Counted from the stretch's first letter, positions 6,430 to 14,983 are shown. The stretch: 22,582 bases of DNA from UBA927 sp964361785 (GCA_964361785.1 CAYIBX010000018.1:1-22582), one strand, 5' to 3'. A program made the numbers and translations. The notes: generated by a model from the letters alone, not told the origin.

Positions 6430-9400
6430 TTAGTTAATAATCCACCAGTTAAATTGTGCTGCTAAGGTGTATGGCTGGTCCATCCCGACGATGAAGCCGA
6501 CTCCGGGAAGTTTTTGTTTGATGAACAGCACTTGATTGCCTGTAGAGGATAAGGGTGTTAAATAAATAAGAGAATTGGCACGCGTTTCACTCGAGAGTAT
6601 GGTGATCTCACTATAATTGGCGGGCAATATTCCCGTGCCGATTGTGTCGCTTGGTATTGCAGACGGTGTAGCTGTGTAGGGATCAGACAGCGAGATGTTT
6701 AGTTTTTTAACCGTGGCGCTTCCTGATGCGTGAATGTCTTCAACGACGTTTAGCGTTTGTGCTGATACATTTCCTCCAAACCGTGCACTCCCTGACGCAT
6801 CGATACTGGCTACAATGGTCTGATCCGCTCCACGAATAAGAAGAGAAGAAAATCTTGCTGAGGGACTGGCTGACCCTGATGCTTCAAGAAGGGGGAGAGG
6901 AGAAGAGAGATCTATCGTTAACCCATTGGTTGTCGGTTTGATAGTAGACACACCAAGCACGCCATTGACGGTGGTGTTCCCTGACACAAACAGGTCGCCG
7001 GTCACAAAGATCCGATTGTAGATGTCCATAAGAAGTGTGCCATCGAGGATATCTACATTCGCCAGTTTGTTTTTCTGGATATACAGAGTCTCTCCAATAG
7101 TCTCTATGATGTTTTGGGTGAAATGGATCATACCATCAACTAACAACGATCCGGTGATAGAAGTTTGGGAAAGAGATGTCTCTGCCAATACAAACAAATT
7201 CGTATTTACTACCAAATCTCCATTTGTAACACTTACGGCATTAGCAAGAGCTGCACTCTCACTACTTTCGATGATAATTTGAGTGGGTGCACTACTGACT
7301 GACGCCACTGCATTATCCAATGATCGTAACTTCTCTGAGAGATCTCCAAAGGTACCGATGATTGATTCAGCATGGAGGGTGCCACTGATGGTGGCGTCAT
7401 CTGTTGTGATATCAGTAGTATTTACAGATCCGGCGAAGAGTTCTCCAGAAATACTTGCGTTATTTTTTACTACCAATTCTTCACTTTTTACTGTTCCGTC
7501 AAATGTGGCGTTTCCTTCTGCATCAAAACTCGTCACGCGTTTATTGGTGTCGTTGAGGATGCCGAAAGTTTCTGTTTGAGATAGTTTAATATTGACTGAT
7601 TCACTATTACCTATTGGAGAGATGGTGTTGACTGAGAGATCATCAATTTGCGCAATGGGAGATATAATAGATTGTGCGCGCAACGAATTGATCGTTCCCT
7701 CAAGAGCAGTAAACAGTCCTGTTTGGAGGGTAGCAATAAGACCCCGACTCAATGCTATTGTTTCTTCTATCCTATTGTTTGTTTGTGTATCACGGATACG
7801 GAAGAGCTGACCAGACACAGGTGGGGTCAGTGGTTCAATCACTAGATTTAAAAGAGGATCCTCTGGTGTTTGTCCATTGCCTGATCCAGTCCACCAGTCG
7901 GATTGATAATCGACAATCATTCCTTTTCTCTCATTGGGATCTCGTATATTTGCCCACTGTTGCCAGTCGTAGCGTGGGGCAGTCAACCGGTAGGAAATTT
8001 TGGTGGGACGAGAGCTGTAAAGAGAAAGGGTAAGGGTCTTTTCATCAAAATTGTACCATGTTTTTACCGGTGTATTCGGGGAGAGAAGGACAACCAATTG
8101 ATCATTGTTTTTCTTTAAATCCGTGACCCGAGAGAATACCCACAGATCTGAAGATTCGGGTACACTGGTAAAATCAATTACTGCTCGATAGCCTATACCT
8201 GAAACGTAAGTAGATGTAGAAACAGTACCAACCGTCTCTTCTTTAACCCCCGTCATACTTGGTAAATATGTGGCGTAATTTTTGCCATCTATAGTGTAGG
8301 GAGGATCGACAGTGCCTGCGTTTATTTTTCCTGTACAGGTGACGCCATCCAAACTGATACACACTTCTTCTGCAGCACCATCTGCCCCTCCTAAAATGAT
8401 GTCTCCTGTGCCAGCATTTATGGTGATATTTCCATTGGTTGCAGCATCTGAAACGTCGTTTGAACTAATGGTGAAGGCTCCGCTGCTTCGTATATTTCCG
8501 TCGATGACAATTGCATCAGTTCCACCTGCAACATCTATAAAAAATCCAGCTGTTGATCCTACGTCATAATATTTTTCTGCATAGAGATCTCCTCCGGAAG
8601 TGAGCTTCATTTTTTTAACTCCTGATGCAGAAGCGGTAAATATATCTGGAGTGCCACCGGCACCTGAGGTTTCATATTGATCTAATATTAAAACAGACTT
8701 TCCAGATAGATTTCCTGGGCCGAAAGATCGAATAGATACGTTTCCTATTGTGCCATTGAGATTTATTAATGCGCTTGCTGTGGATGTGGTTGATTGATCT
8801 GGTCCTGATGTGCTTCCAAAAAGAAGTGATCGACCGACGGTGGGATAGGTGAATATTTGAAGTCCGGTGTTATCTTGTGAGAATAATTGTTGACCGTTAG
8901 CTCCCATTTGACCCGTGGCTCCTGTTGACCCACTTGGGCCATTTGATCCTGTAGCACCCGTAGATCCTGTGGGTCCTGCATTGCCTGTGGCACCGGTTGA
9001 ACCTGTGGGACCCTCGTTTCCCGTAACACCTGTTGATCCCGTAGGCCCTGCGTTGCCTGTGGCGCCAGTGGCACCCGTAGATCCTGTTGGCCCTGCATTT
9101 CCCGTAGCACCCGTAGAACCGGTGGAACCTGTTGGTCCACCGATGCCTGTAGAACCACTTGGGCCAGCAGTTCCCGTGGCTCCTGTAGCTCCCGTTGATC
9201 CAGTGGGCCCACTTGCGCCAGCAGTTCCTGTGGCTCCTGTTGAGCCTGTAGAGCCGGTTGGTCCATCATTGCCTGTGGCACCGGTAGAACCTGTAGGACC
9301 ATTGCTGCCGGTTGCGCCTGTAGAACCAGTACTTCCCGTAGGCCCTGCATTGCCTGTTGATCCGGTAGATCCAGTCGGACCGTTATTCCCAGTGGCTCCT

Positions 9401-11142
9401 GTAGAACCGGTGGATCCAGTTGGTCCAGCTATACCCGTAGAACCTGTAGATCCAGTATTTCCCGTCGGTCCTGCATTGCCTGTAGTTCCTGTTGACCCTG
9501 TTGGTCCGTTATTTCCTGTTGACCCTGTAGCGCCAGTACTTCCAGTCGGCCCACCATTCCCTGTAGCGCCAGTACTTCCAGTCGGCCCACCATTCCCTGT
9601 AGATCCTGTAGCTCCAGTGGTACCAGTGGGACCGATATTTCCAGTTGCCCCTGTTGTACCAGTCGCTCCTGTAGATCCTGTCGGCCCTCCATTACCTGTG
9701 GCGCCTGTGGGCCCTCCATTACCTGTGGCGCCTGTAGATCCTGTAGCTCCTGTAGGTCCCGCATTGCCTGTGGCTCCTGTAGATCCTGTTGTACCAGTCG
9801 CTCCTGTAGATCCTGTCGGCCCTCCATCACCTGTAGATCCTGTCGGCCCTGCATTACCTGTAGATCCTGTCGCTCCTGTAGATCCTGTTGGACCTGCAGT
9901 ACCCGTTGCTCCTGTAGATCCTGTTGGACCTGCATTGCCTGTAGACCCTGTAGATCCTGTAGGACCACTCGCGCCTGCTGTTCCCGTAGCACCCGTAGAT
10001 CCTGTCGGCCCAGAACCGCCGGAAGCGCCAGTTGGACCATTATTACCCGCAGATCCTGTGGCCCCTGTCGGCCCTCCATTGCCTGTCGTTCCTGTAGTTC
10101 CTGTTGGTCCATATTCACCTCGAGCTCCCGTAGTTCCTGTTGCACCTTCTGGTCCAGAAGTACCGGTCGGACCACTCGCACCCGCAGTTCCAGTAACACC
10201 CGTTGATCCGGTAGCACCTGTAGCACCACTTGGGCCAATATTACCGGTAGCACCTGTAGCTCCTGTCGCACCCAATACACTTCCTTGTTGGGTGCTGCTG
10301 GGTTTTACTGTATTGTTTGATCCAATTTGAGGTGGTTGTACAGAAGGTGTTTGTGCTTTTGGTCCAGAAGTTGTTTGGTTCAATCCACTAATTTGAGAAA
10401 AAATAAGCCCTGCTCCTAAAAGAAGCAAGAGAAGCAATGCGCCGATGCCAAGCGGCGAGAGCATTTTTTGCGCGAACGGATGTTTTACCACCGCATCAGA
10501 AAAGTGTGGAATACCGGAAGGAATAATGATTGTGTCAGTGCCGTTTTGTCCTTTAATGGTTGTCAGATCAGAGGTATCGATAATTGGCATCATGATGGGG
10601 GACATTTCTATGGGAGGCGTCAGTATAGCGGCTGTCTTATCTGCGGCGAGAGGAATAAATGGAATAATCGGTTCTGTTTTTGTTGACAGCAGGCTTGCAG
10701 ATTTGAGTATGTGAGGCGCTGTTAATTCATGATCAGGTCCGATAGGTGGTATAGCAGTTGCAGAAATTCGACTTATGTTGGGAACGCCATCGACAGGGTT
10801 ATCTAGTAGCCAGCCATTTAAGATTGCAAAGCGGAAAAAAGAGCGTAAGGCCGATAGTCTACGATTTATCGTAGCCGTTGGAACCTGTGAAATGAGAAGC
10901 CATCGTTTGTACTCAAAAATATTGTCTCGCTTAATCGTTTTTAATAAATCAGCTTGTGTATTAATTTTTGTGTTAGAACTGACCGTTGCATCGCCAGCTA
11001 GCCAAGTGAAAAATGCTGTAATGTCGCTCTTATAATTTTTGCGTGTTTGTTTTGATGACAGCTCAAGGGAAAGATGGTCATCAAACGAGTTTGTGAGTTT
11101 GTCAAGATATTTCAGGATATTCAATGAGATTACACCAGCCAT
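6430..11142 (-). CDS. Giant collagen-like surface protein with N-terminal integrase-type core-binding domain
   Basis: 1570 residues from the ATG at 11142. Residues about 10-125 match the SAM-like core-binding domain of XerC/XerD-type tyrosine recombinases (RKNYKSDITAFFTWLAG, then ATINRRLSALRSFFRFA and GWLLDNPVDGV). The catalytic domain with its R-H-R-Y residues is absent. A Pro/Ile-rich linker follows, then a transmembrane helix (about 232-250, LGIGALLLLLLLGAGLIF). Residues 291-750 are about 153 uninterrupted Gly-X-Y triplets rich in GPT, GST and GAT, resembling the Thr-rich repeats of spore-surface BclA. The 820-residue tail contains a CPR-type domain (DPPYTIDGKNYATY, GVKEE, DWWTGSGNG), beta-repeat segments and a final FNWWIIN. 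The C-terminus should be outside the cell and the N-terminal domain inside. A paralogue starts the right-hand end of the window. An in-frame TTG at 11178 is not preferred because it forms the -35 box. Confidence 0.85.
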   Translation of the reverse strand: MAGVISLNILKYLDKLTNSFDDHLSLELSSKQTRKNYKSDITAFFTWLAGDATVSSNTKINTQADLLKTIKRDNIFEYKRWLLISQVPTATINRRLSALRSFFRFAILNGWLLDNPVDGVPNISRISATAIPPIGPDHELTAPHILKSASLLSTKTEPIIPFIPLAADKTAAILTPPIEMSPIMMPIIDTSDLTTIKGQNGTDTIIIPSGIPHFSDAVVKHPFAQKMLSPLGIGALLLLLLLGAGLIFSQISGLNQTTSGPKAQTPSVQPPQIGSNNTVKPSSTQQGSVLGATGATGATGNIGPSGATGATGSTGVTGTAGASGPTGTSGPEGATGTTGARGEYGPTGTTGTTGNGGPTGATGSAGNNGPTGASGGSGPTGSTGATGTAGASGPTGSTGSTGNAGPTGSTGATGTAGPTGSTGATGSTGNAGPTGSTGDGGPTGSTGATGTTGSTGATGNAGPTGATGSTGATGNGGPTGATGNGGPTGSTGATGTTGATGNIGPTGTTGATGSTGNGGPTGSTGATGNGGPTGSTGATGSTGNNGPTGSTGTTGNAGPTGNTGSTGSTGIAGPTGSTGSTGATGNNGPTGSTGSTGNAGPTGSTGSTGATGSNGPTGSTGATGNDGPTGSTGSTGATGTAGASGPTGSTGATGATGTAGPSGSTGIGGPTGSTGSTGATGNAGPTGSTGATGATGNAGPTGSTGVTGNEGPTGSTGATGNAGPTGSTGATGSNGPSGSTGATGQMGANGQQLFSQDNTGLQIFTYPTVGRSLLFGSTSGPDQSTTSTASALINLNGTIGNVSIRSFGPGNLSGKSVLILDQYETSGAGGTPDIFTASASGVKKMKLTSGGDLYAEKYYDVGSTAGFFIDVAGGTDAIVIDGNIRSSGAFTISSNDVSDAATNGNITINAGTGDIILGGADGAAEEVCISLDGVTCTGKINAGTVDPPYTIDGKNYATYLPSMTGVKEETVGTVSTSTYVSGIGYRAVIDFTSVPESSDLWVFSRVTDLKKNNDQLVVLLSPNTPVKTWYNFDEKTLTLSLYSSRPTKISYRLTAPRYDWQQWANIRDPNERKGMIVDYQSDWWTGSGNGQTPEDPLLNLVIEPLTPPVSGQLFRIRDTQTNNRIEETIALSRGLIATLQTGLFTALEGTINSLRAQSIISPIAQIDDLSVNTISPIGNSESVNIKLSQTETFGILNDTNKRVTSFDAEGNATFDGTVKSEELVVKNNASISGELFAGSVNTTDITTDDATISGTLHAESIIGTFGDLSEKLRSLDNAVASVSSAPTQIIIESSESAALANAVSVTNGDLVVNTNLFVLAETSLSQTSITGSLLVDGMIHFTQNIIETIGETLYIQKNKLANVDILDGTLLMDIYNRIFVTGDLFVSGNTTVNGVLGVSTIKPTTNGLTIDLSSPLPLLEASGSASPSARFSSLLIRGADQTIVASIDASGSARFGGNVSAQTLNVVEDIHASGSATVKKLNISLSDPYTATPSAIPSDTIGTGILPANYSEITILSSETRANSLIYLTPLSSTGNQVLFIKQKLPGVGFIVGMDQPYTLAAQFNWWIIN
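6971..7023 (-). repeat. 53-bp block identical to 19896-19948 in the paralogous gene
   Basis: The two collagen-like genes share an identical 53-bp stretch in the segment encoding VTGDLFVSGNTTVNGV and neighbours. It lies within a longer highly similar region covering much of the tail. The copies are in the same orientation about 13 kb apart. Confidence 0.75.
8893..10272 (-). repeat. Collagen-like Gly-X-Y repeat region
   Basis: 1380 bp encode residues 291-750 of the giant protein as uninterrupted Gly-X-Y triplets, mostly GPT, GST, GAT, GNA and GNG. At DNA level there are exact internal copies: a 36-bp unit in tandem at 9525-9602, a 27-bp tandem near 9683-9737, and a 42-bp segment at 9651-9692 repeated at 9786-9827. 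These point to expansion by slippage or recombination in units that keep the triplet frame. Confidence 0.92.
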
Positions 11143-11150
11143 ATATATAT

Positions 11151-11178
11151 CTAATACAATTAGTAATAAGGCTGTCAA
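11151..11178 (-). promoter_or_regulatory. Promoter of the giant collagen-like gene
   Basis: On the minus strand TTGACA (11178-11173, perfect -35), a 16-bp spacer and TATTAG (11156-11151, 4/6). Eight bases separate the -10 from the ATG at 11142, predicting a leaderless transcript. This also argues against the TTG at 11178 as the start. Confidence 0.5.
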
Positions 11179-11310
11179 GAGGCTAGAGAGATATTTGTTT
11201 CGTAGTGTGATAGTATCAGAGATAGATGTAGAACTTGATATTTTATGTTAATTTCACGAATTACCGCATTACATATTGTCAGCTAATTTCTATATCACAA
11301 AGTATCATCT

Positions 11311-11326
11311 ATCAATAATTATTGAT
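11311..11326. promoter_or_regulatory. 16-bp perfect palindrome, possible operator
   Basis: ATCAATAATTATTGAT is its own reverse complement. It lies about 170 bp upstream of the giant gene start and 375 bp upstream of leuS. The AT-rich composition makes a chance palindrome possible. Confidence 0.3.
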
Positions 11327-11643
11327 TATATATTGAGAAATTATTTGTCCTAAGCTGAATGGTAGTGATAATAGTGCATTAATCAAAAATACAGGTAGAA
11401 TGGGCTAAAGTTCATCTAAACCTATAGTATTGATACATTCATGTCTTATAGCATATTGCTCGTATAGGTAATGTGAAAAATGCTCTACGTAGCAAAGTAG
11501 TGTAAAAAGAGTAGTGTTCAAGAATTGTTTTATCAAAAATTCTGAATATTTCATATTGGCAATCTTATGTTATGAGCGCTAATAAACATACAGCTTGTTA
11601 GAGTATGCTGTAAATCTTATTTTGTATACTGCAGGGCTTCCTC

Positions 11644-11691
11644 TTGTCTTCTGTTGAATTCACGATATACTTAAGGCATTGGAGTTAGAAT
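11644..11691 (+). promoter_or_regulatory. Candidate leuS promoters
   Basis: Two candidates. TTGTCT (11644-11649), a 16-bp spacer and TATACT (11666-11671, 5/6) would give a leader of about 23 bases containing GGAG at 11681-11684. Alternatively TAGAAT (11686-11691, 5/6) lies 9 bases from the ATG, as in the leaderless-type promoters elsewhere in the window, but lacks a clear -35. Confidence 0.4.
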
Positions 11692-11700
11692 ACTTATTTT

Positions 11701-14271
11701 ATGTCTATGAGCGTTGTTAAATATCCACATATTGAAATTGAGGCTAAATGGCAGAATAAATGGCTTGAGAGTGGCGTGAATACATTGGACCTTAAACACG
11801 CAAAAAAGCCATATTATAATCTCATGATGTTCCCATACCCATCAGCAGAGGGTCTTCATGTTGGGAACATGTATGCCTTCACAGGGACTGATATATATGG
11901 AAGATACATGCGTATGCAAGGCTACGATGTGTTTGAGCCAATAGGACTTGATGGTTTTGGAATTCACAGTGAAAATTACGCATTTAAAGCAGGGAAGCAT
12001 CCAGTAGATCAGGCGGCAAAAAGTCAGGAAAATTTTTATAGACAACTACGCGCGACAGGATGCATGTTTGATTGGACGAGAAAATTAGAGACGTATGATC
12101 CTTTATATTATCAATGGACGCAGTGGCTGTTTATTCAAATGTTTAAACATGGGTTGGCGTATCGGGCTAAAGCGGAAGTAAATTGGTGTCCATCGTGTAA
12201 GACAGTATTAGCGGATGAGCAAGTCATTGATGAAAAATGTGAGCGATGCGGGAATATAGTAGAAAAAAGAGCGCTAGAACAATGGTTTTTTAGAATTACC
12301 GCGTATGCGGGAAAACTGCTGGAAAATATAGCCAGCCTCAAGTGGACAGAGAAGGTTTTAATTGCTCAACGTAATTGGATCGGGAAAAAAGAAGGAATAA
12401 ATATTGATTATTTAGTAGATGGCATAGATGAAATAGTAAAAGTATTTACTACAGCACCTGTAAATTATGGTATGACGTTTGTTGTTTTATCTGTAGAACA
12501 TGAGCTAGTGAAGAAGATTATCAGTGGACAGGTAAAAGTGCCAGAAAATATCCAGAGCGAAATAGCAGTCTATGTAAAGAAAACGTTGAAAAAAACAGCA
12601 CAAGAACGTATTAGTGAAGGCAGAGAAAAAACCGGTGTGTTTACAGGTTTATATGTAATCAATCGAATAAATAATAAGAAGGTGCCAATTTGGGTGACAG
12701 ATTTTGTACTTGGTAATGTAGGTACGGGTGCAGTTCAGGGGTGTCCTGGTCATGATAAAAAGGATTTTCAGTTTGCGAAAAAGTTTGGTTTGCCTATTAT
12801 TCGTGTGATTGTTGGTGCTGATGGAGATACTTCTTTTATAACTGATGAAAAACAAGTGATTGAACACGGTATGAAAGGTCATTTTGTTAATTCAGAATTT
12901 TTGAATGGGTTGGAATTTGAAGAAGGACTTCAAAAAACTATGGATTATTTAGAACAAAAAGGCTGGGGAAAACGCGTTACGACGTATCATTTACGGGATT
13001 GGTTGATTAGTCGCCAGCGCTACTGGGGTCCACCGATTCCTATGATTCATTGTGATAATTGTGAGAAGAATAATAAAGGAGAGCGTAAAGATATGCTCGG
13101 ATGGTATACAGTGTCCGAAAAAGAATTATCGGTGAAGTTACCTCGCATAGAGGATTATAAACCTGAAAACGATGGCATCGCGCCACTGGCTAAGCACAAA
13201 GAATTTTATGAAGTGAGGTGTCCTTCATGTGGTGAGAAGGCAAATCGTGAGACCGATGTTTCTGATACATTTTTAGATAGTTCGTGGTACTTTTTACGGT
13301 ACCCCTCACTAGGTTCATCGACAGCAAATTCTTCGCCATTTGATCCAGAGATTATGAAAAAATGGTTACCTGTCAGTATGTATACTGGTGGAGCCGAGCA
13401 TTCAGTCCTTCATCTTATGTATAGTCGTTTTATCTGGATGTGTTTGTATGATTGGGGATATTTTAATTTTTCCGCCAAAGGCGGACCAGCCTCTGGCTGG
13501 GACGAACCTTTTTCTAATTTTTATGCGCATGGGTTAGTGATTAAAGATGGCGCCAAAATGAGCAAAAGCAAAGGTAACGTTGTGAACCCAGATGAGTATA
13601 TCAAACTATATGGATCTGATGCTTTACGACTTTATCTTATGTTTATGGGACCCTTTTCAGAAGGGGGAGATTTCAGAGATAGCGCGATGGAGGGTATGTC
13701 TCGATGGTTGAATCGTGTTTGGCGCATAGCGACAGCATCTTTAGAAGTTGGCACTGATATAGTAGATAGCGCTGATAGTACAAAAGCGCTTCATAAGTGT
13801 GTCAAGAAAGTCGGGGCAGATACACGTGCTCGTCATTACAACACGGCAATTGCAGCGATGATGGAATTTACCAACCTTGCCTGCCGGCAGGCAGGTCAAA
13901 CTGGCACACTCTCACTTCAAGCGCTACGTACATTTCTTCTCGTTCTGGCGCCCTTTGCTCCGCATATTACCGAAGAACTTTGGCAGCAATTGCAGTCATC
14001 AGAAAAGTCTGAAAGCTTTTCTTCTATCCATCAGCAAACCTATCCAACATACGATGAGTCAAAAATGCTCGATGAAATGGTCAATGTCGTCGTTCAAGTG
14101 AACGGTAAATTGCGAGATATGATTTCGATTGATCGAGTAAGCGCTAGTAGTAAAGAAAAATTTGAGGCTATTGCTCGTCAATCGAAAAAAGTGCAGAAAT
14201 TCATACATGGAAAGCCAATAATAAAAACAATAGTGGTTTTGAATAAACTCGTCAATTTTGTAGTATCGTAG
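11701..14271 (+). CDS. leuS: Leucyl-tRNA synthetase
   Basis: 856 residues, the usual bacterial LeuRS length. It charges tRNA-Leu in the cytoplasm. The class I signature HVGN (53-56) follows FPYPSAEG. A zinc-type CPSC...CERC pair lies near 160-180, the CP1 editing domain at about 220-400, DWLISRQRYWG near 435-445, a second CxxC pair, and KMSKS at 619-623. C-terminal anticodon-binding helices include LAPFAPHITEELW. Two oddities stand out. The editing-domain motif usually TTRPDT reads TTAPVN (250-255), although the later GHDxxD motif is present. Two palindromic elements are embedded in frame: residues 591-600 (SAKGGPASGW) and about 726-731. An ATG two codons downstream (11707) is a possible alternative start. 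leuS leads the plus-strand group with comEA 61 bp downstream. Confidence 0.97.
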   Translation: MSMSVVKYPHIEIEAKWQNKWLESGVNTLDLKHAKKPYYNLMMFPYPSAEGLHVGNMYAFTGTDIYGRYMRMQGYDVFEPIGLDGFGIHSENYAFKAGKHPVDQAAKSQENFYRQLRATGCMFDWTRKLETYDPLYYQWTQWLFIQMFKHGLAYRAKAEVNWCPSCKTVLADEQVIDEKCERCGNIVEKRALEQWFFRITAYAGKLLENIASLKWTEKVLIAQRNWIGKKEGINIDYLVDGIDEIVKVFTTAPVNYGMTFVVLSVEHELVKKIISGQVKVPENIQSEIAVYVKKTLKKTAQERISEGREKTGVFTGLYVINRINNKKVPIWVTDFVLGNVGTGAVQGCPGHDKKDFQFAKKFGLPIIRVIVGADGDTSFITDEKQVIEHGMKGHFVNSEFLNGLEFEEGLQKTMDYLEQKGWGKRVTTYHLRDWLISRQRYWGPPIPMIHCDNCEKNNKGERKDMLGWYTVSEKELSVKLPRIEDYKPENDGIAPLAKHKEFYEVRCPSCGEKANRETDVSDTFLDSSWYFLRYPSLGSSTANSSPFDPEIMKKWLPVSMYTGGAEHSVLHLMYSRFIWMCLYDWGYFNFSAKGGPASGWDEPFSNFYAHGLVIKDGAKMSKSKGNVVNPDEYIKLYGSDALRLYLMFMGPFSEGGDFRDSAMEGMSRWLNRVWRIATASLEVGTDIVDSADSTKALHKCVKKVGADTRARHYNTAIAAMMEFTNLACRQAGQTGTLSLQALRTFLLVLAPFAPHITEELWQQLQSSEKSESFSSIHQQTYPTYDESKMLDEMVNVVVQVNGKLRDMISIDRVSASSKEKFEAIARQSKKVQKFIHGKPIIKTIVVLNKLVNFVVS
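13471..13500. repeat. 30-bp double-hairpin element inserted in leuS
   Basis: Two adjacent perfect hairpins, TCCGCC-AAA-GGCGGA (13471-13485) and CCAGCC-TCT-GGCTGG (13486-13500). The element begins exactly at a codon boundary and encodes exactly ten residues, SAKGGPASGW, just before DEPF. In E. coli LeuRS the matching place reads VNSDEP without these residues. It looks like a palindromic element inserted in frame, similar in concept to Rickettsia palindromic elements. Confidence 0.8.
13878..13893. repeat. 16-bp palindrome in leuS
   Basis: TGCCTGCCGGCAGGCA is a perfect palindrome encoding part of LACRQAG in the anticodon-binding region, where LeuRS homologues vary in length. It is related to the palindrome in the prepilin leader at 4709-4726. 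Confidence 0.7.
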
Positions 14272-14332
14272 ACGATTTGTCATGTAGGACGAAGTTATCC
14301 TCTTTCTATTTTTTTGTGGACGTGATTAACTT

Positions 14333-14983
14333 ATGTGTATGGATTCTGATGATAAACAATCACAGAAAATCCCCGTGTGGCAGACATACAAAGTGCCCAT
14401 CATTTTGGGAAGTGTGAGTCTTTTTTTAATAGTTCTATCTCTCTATTTACTTATCAGAGTATATCAGTCTCCCGAACCAATTCAGTTTGAAATAGCCAAA
14501 GAACAGCAATCGACGGCAAGCGCTACAGTACAAGAACTCATCATCGACGTTTCCGGTGCAGTGAAAAAATCCGGCGTGTATCGTTTGCCTTTCGGCAGTC
14601 GTGTAGATGATGCGATCGTTGCCGCAGGCGGAATGACCCGTGAAGCAGATGTAAAAAAGATAGACGCGAGTATTAATCGTGCTGCAAAATTATCTGATGG
14701 CGCTAAGGTATATATTCCGTATAAAAAGGATGAAACGAGTATACAAGGCGTTTCGACGAGTCAGTCGGGGAGTGACAATGTATTAAATACGGCAACCTTG
14801 GTAAGTATAAATAGCGCAAATTCTTCTGATTTGGAGCGTTTAAATGGCATTGGTCCCATAACGGCGGCTAAAATTATTAACGGTCGGCCATATTCCCGTT
14901 TAGAAGAGTTAGTAGAAAAAAAGGCGATGAGTCAGAGTTTATTTGATACATTGAAATCGCAGTTGACACTCTCACATGACTGA
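14333..14983 (+). CDS. comEA: ComEA-like DNA-binding competence protein
   Basis: 216 residues. One transmembrane helix (about 22-43) puts the rest outside the cytoplasm. An SLBB-type domain (about 68-130, IDVSGAVKKSGVYRLPFGSR, VYIPY) and a C-terminal helix-hairpin-helix region (158-212) follow. The first HhH is canonical (SINSANSSDLERLNGIGPITAAKI, split here as two motifs); the second is degenerate (KKAMSQSLFDTLK, with no GIG turn). ComEA proteins bind incoming double-stranded DNA at the cell surface during transformation. The gene overlaps the comEC permease gene by 8 bp (start at 14976, this stop at 14981-14983), supporting a joint role. Start at 14333 or 14339; no clear ribosome binding site. 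A reduced second HhH may weaken DNA binding. Confidence 0.92.
   Translation: MCMDSDDKQSQKIPVWQTYKVPIILGSVSLFLIVLSLYLLIRVYQSPEPIQFEIAKEQQSTASATVQELIIDVSGAVKKSGVYRLPFGSRVDDAIVAAGGMTREADVKKIDASINRAAKLSDGAKVYIPYKKDETSIQGVSTSQSGSDNVLNTATLVSINSANSSDLERLNGIGPITAAKIINGRPYSRLEELVEKKAMSQSLFDTLKSQLTLSHD

Larger units (their letters stand above)
11179..11700. other. AT-rich intergenic region between divergent giant gene and leuS
   Basis: About 520 bp without a convincing gene on either strand; short frames at its left end are shadows of the giant gene. It carries the promoters of both divergent genes, a 16-bp perfect palindrome (11311-11326) and a weak TACAGC/GCTGTA inverted repeat near 11588-11612. No tRNA, T-box or known riboswitch was recognised. 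Confidence 0.5.

Noticed and set aside
8915..10330. 471-codon open frame on the plus strand, Pro/Val/Ala-rich
   Set aside because: It is the antisense of the Gly-X-Y repeat region; its regular PVxPV pattern is the complement of GGN-rich triplets. The same applies to the plus-strand frame at 21732-22310 and to the minus-strand frames at 8766-9350, 9429-10280 and 21616-22581.
11179..11700. tRNA, T-box leader or other structured RNA upstream of leuS
   Set aside because: No cloverleaf, T-box core motif or strong terminator hairpin could be found by reading the region.
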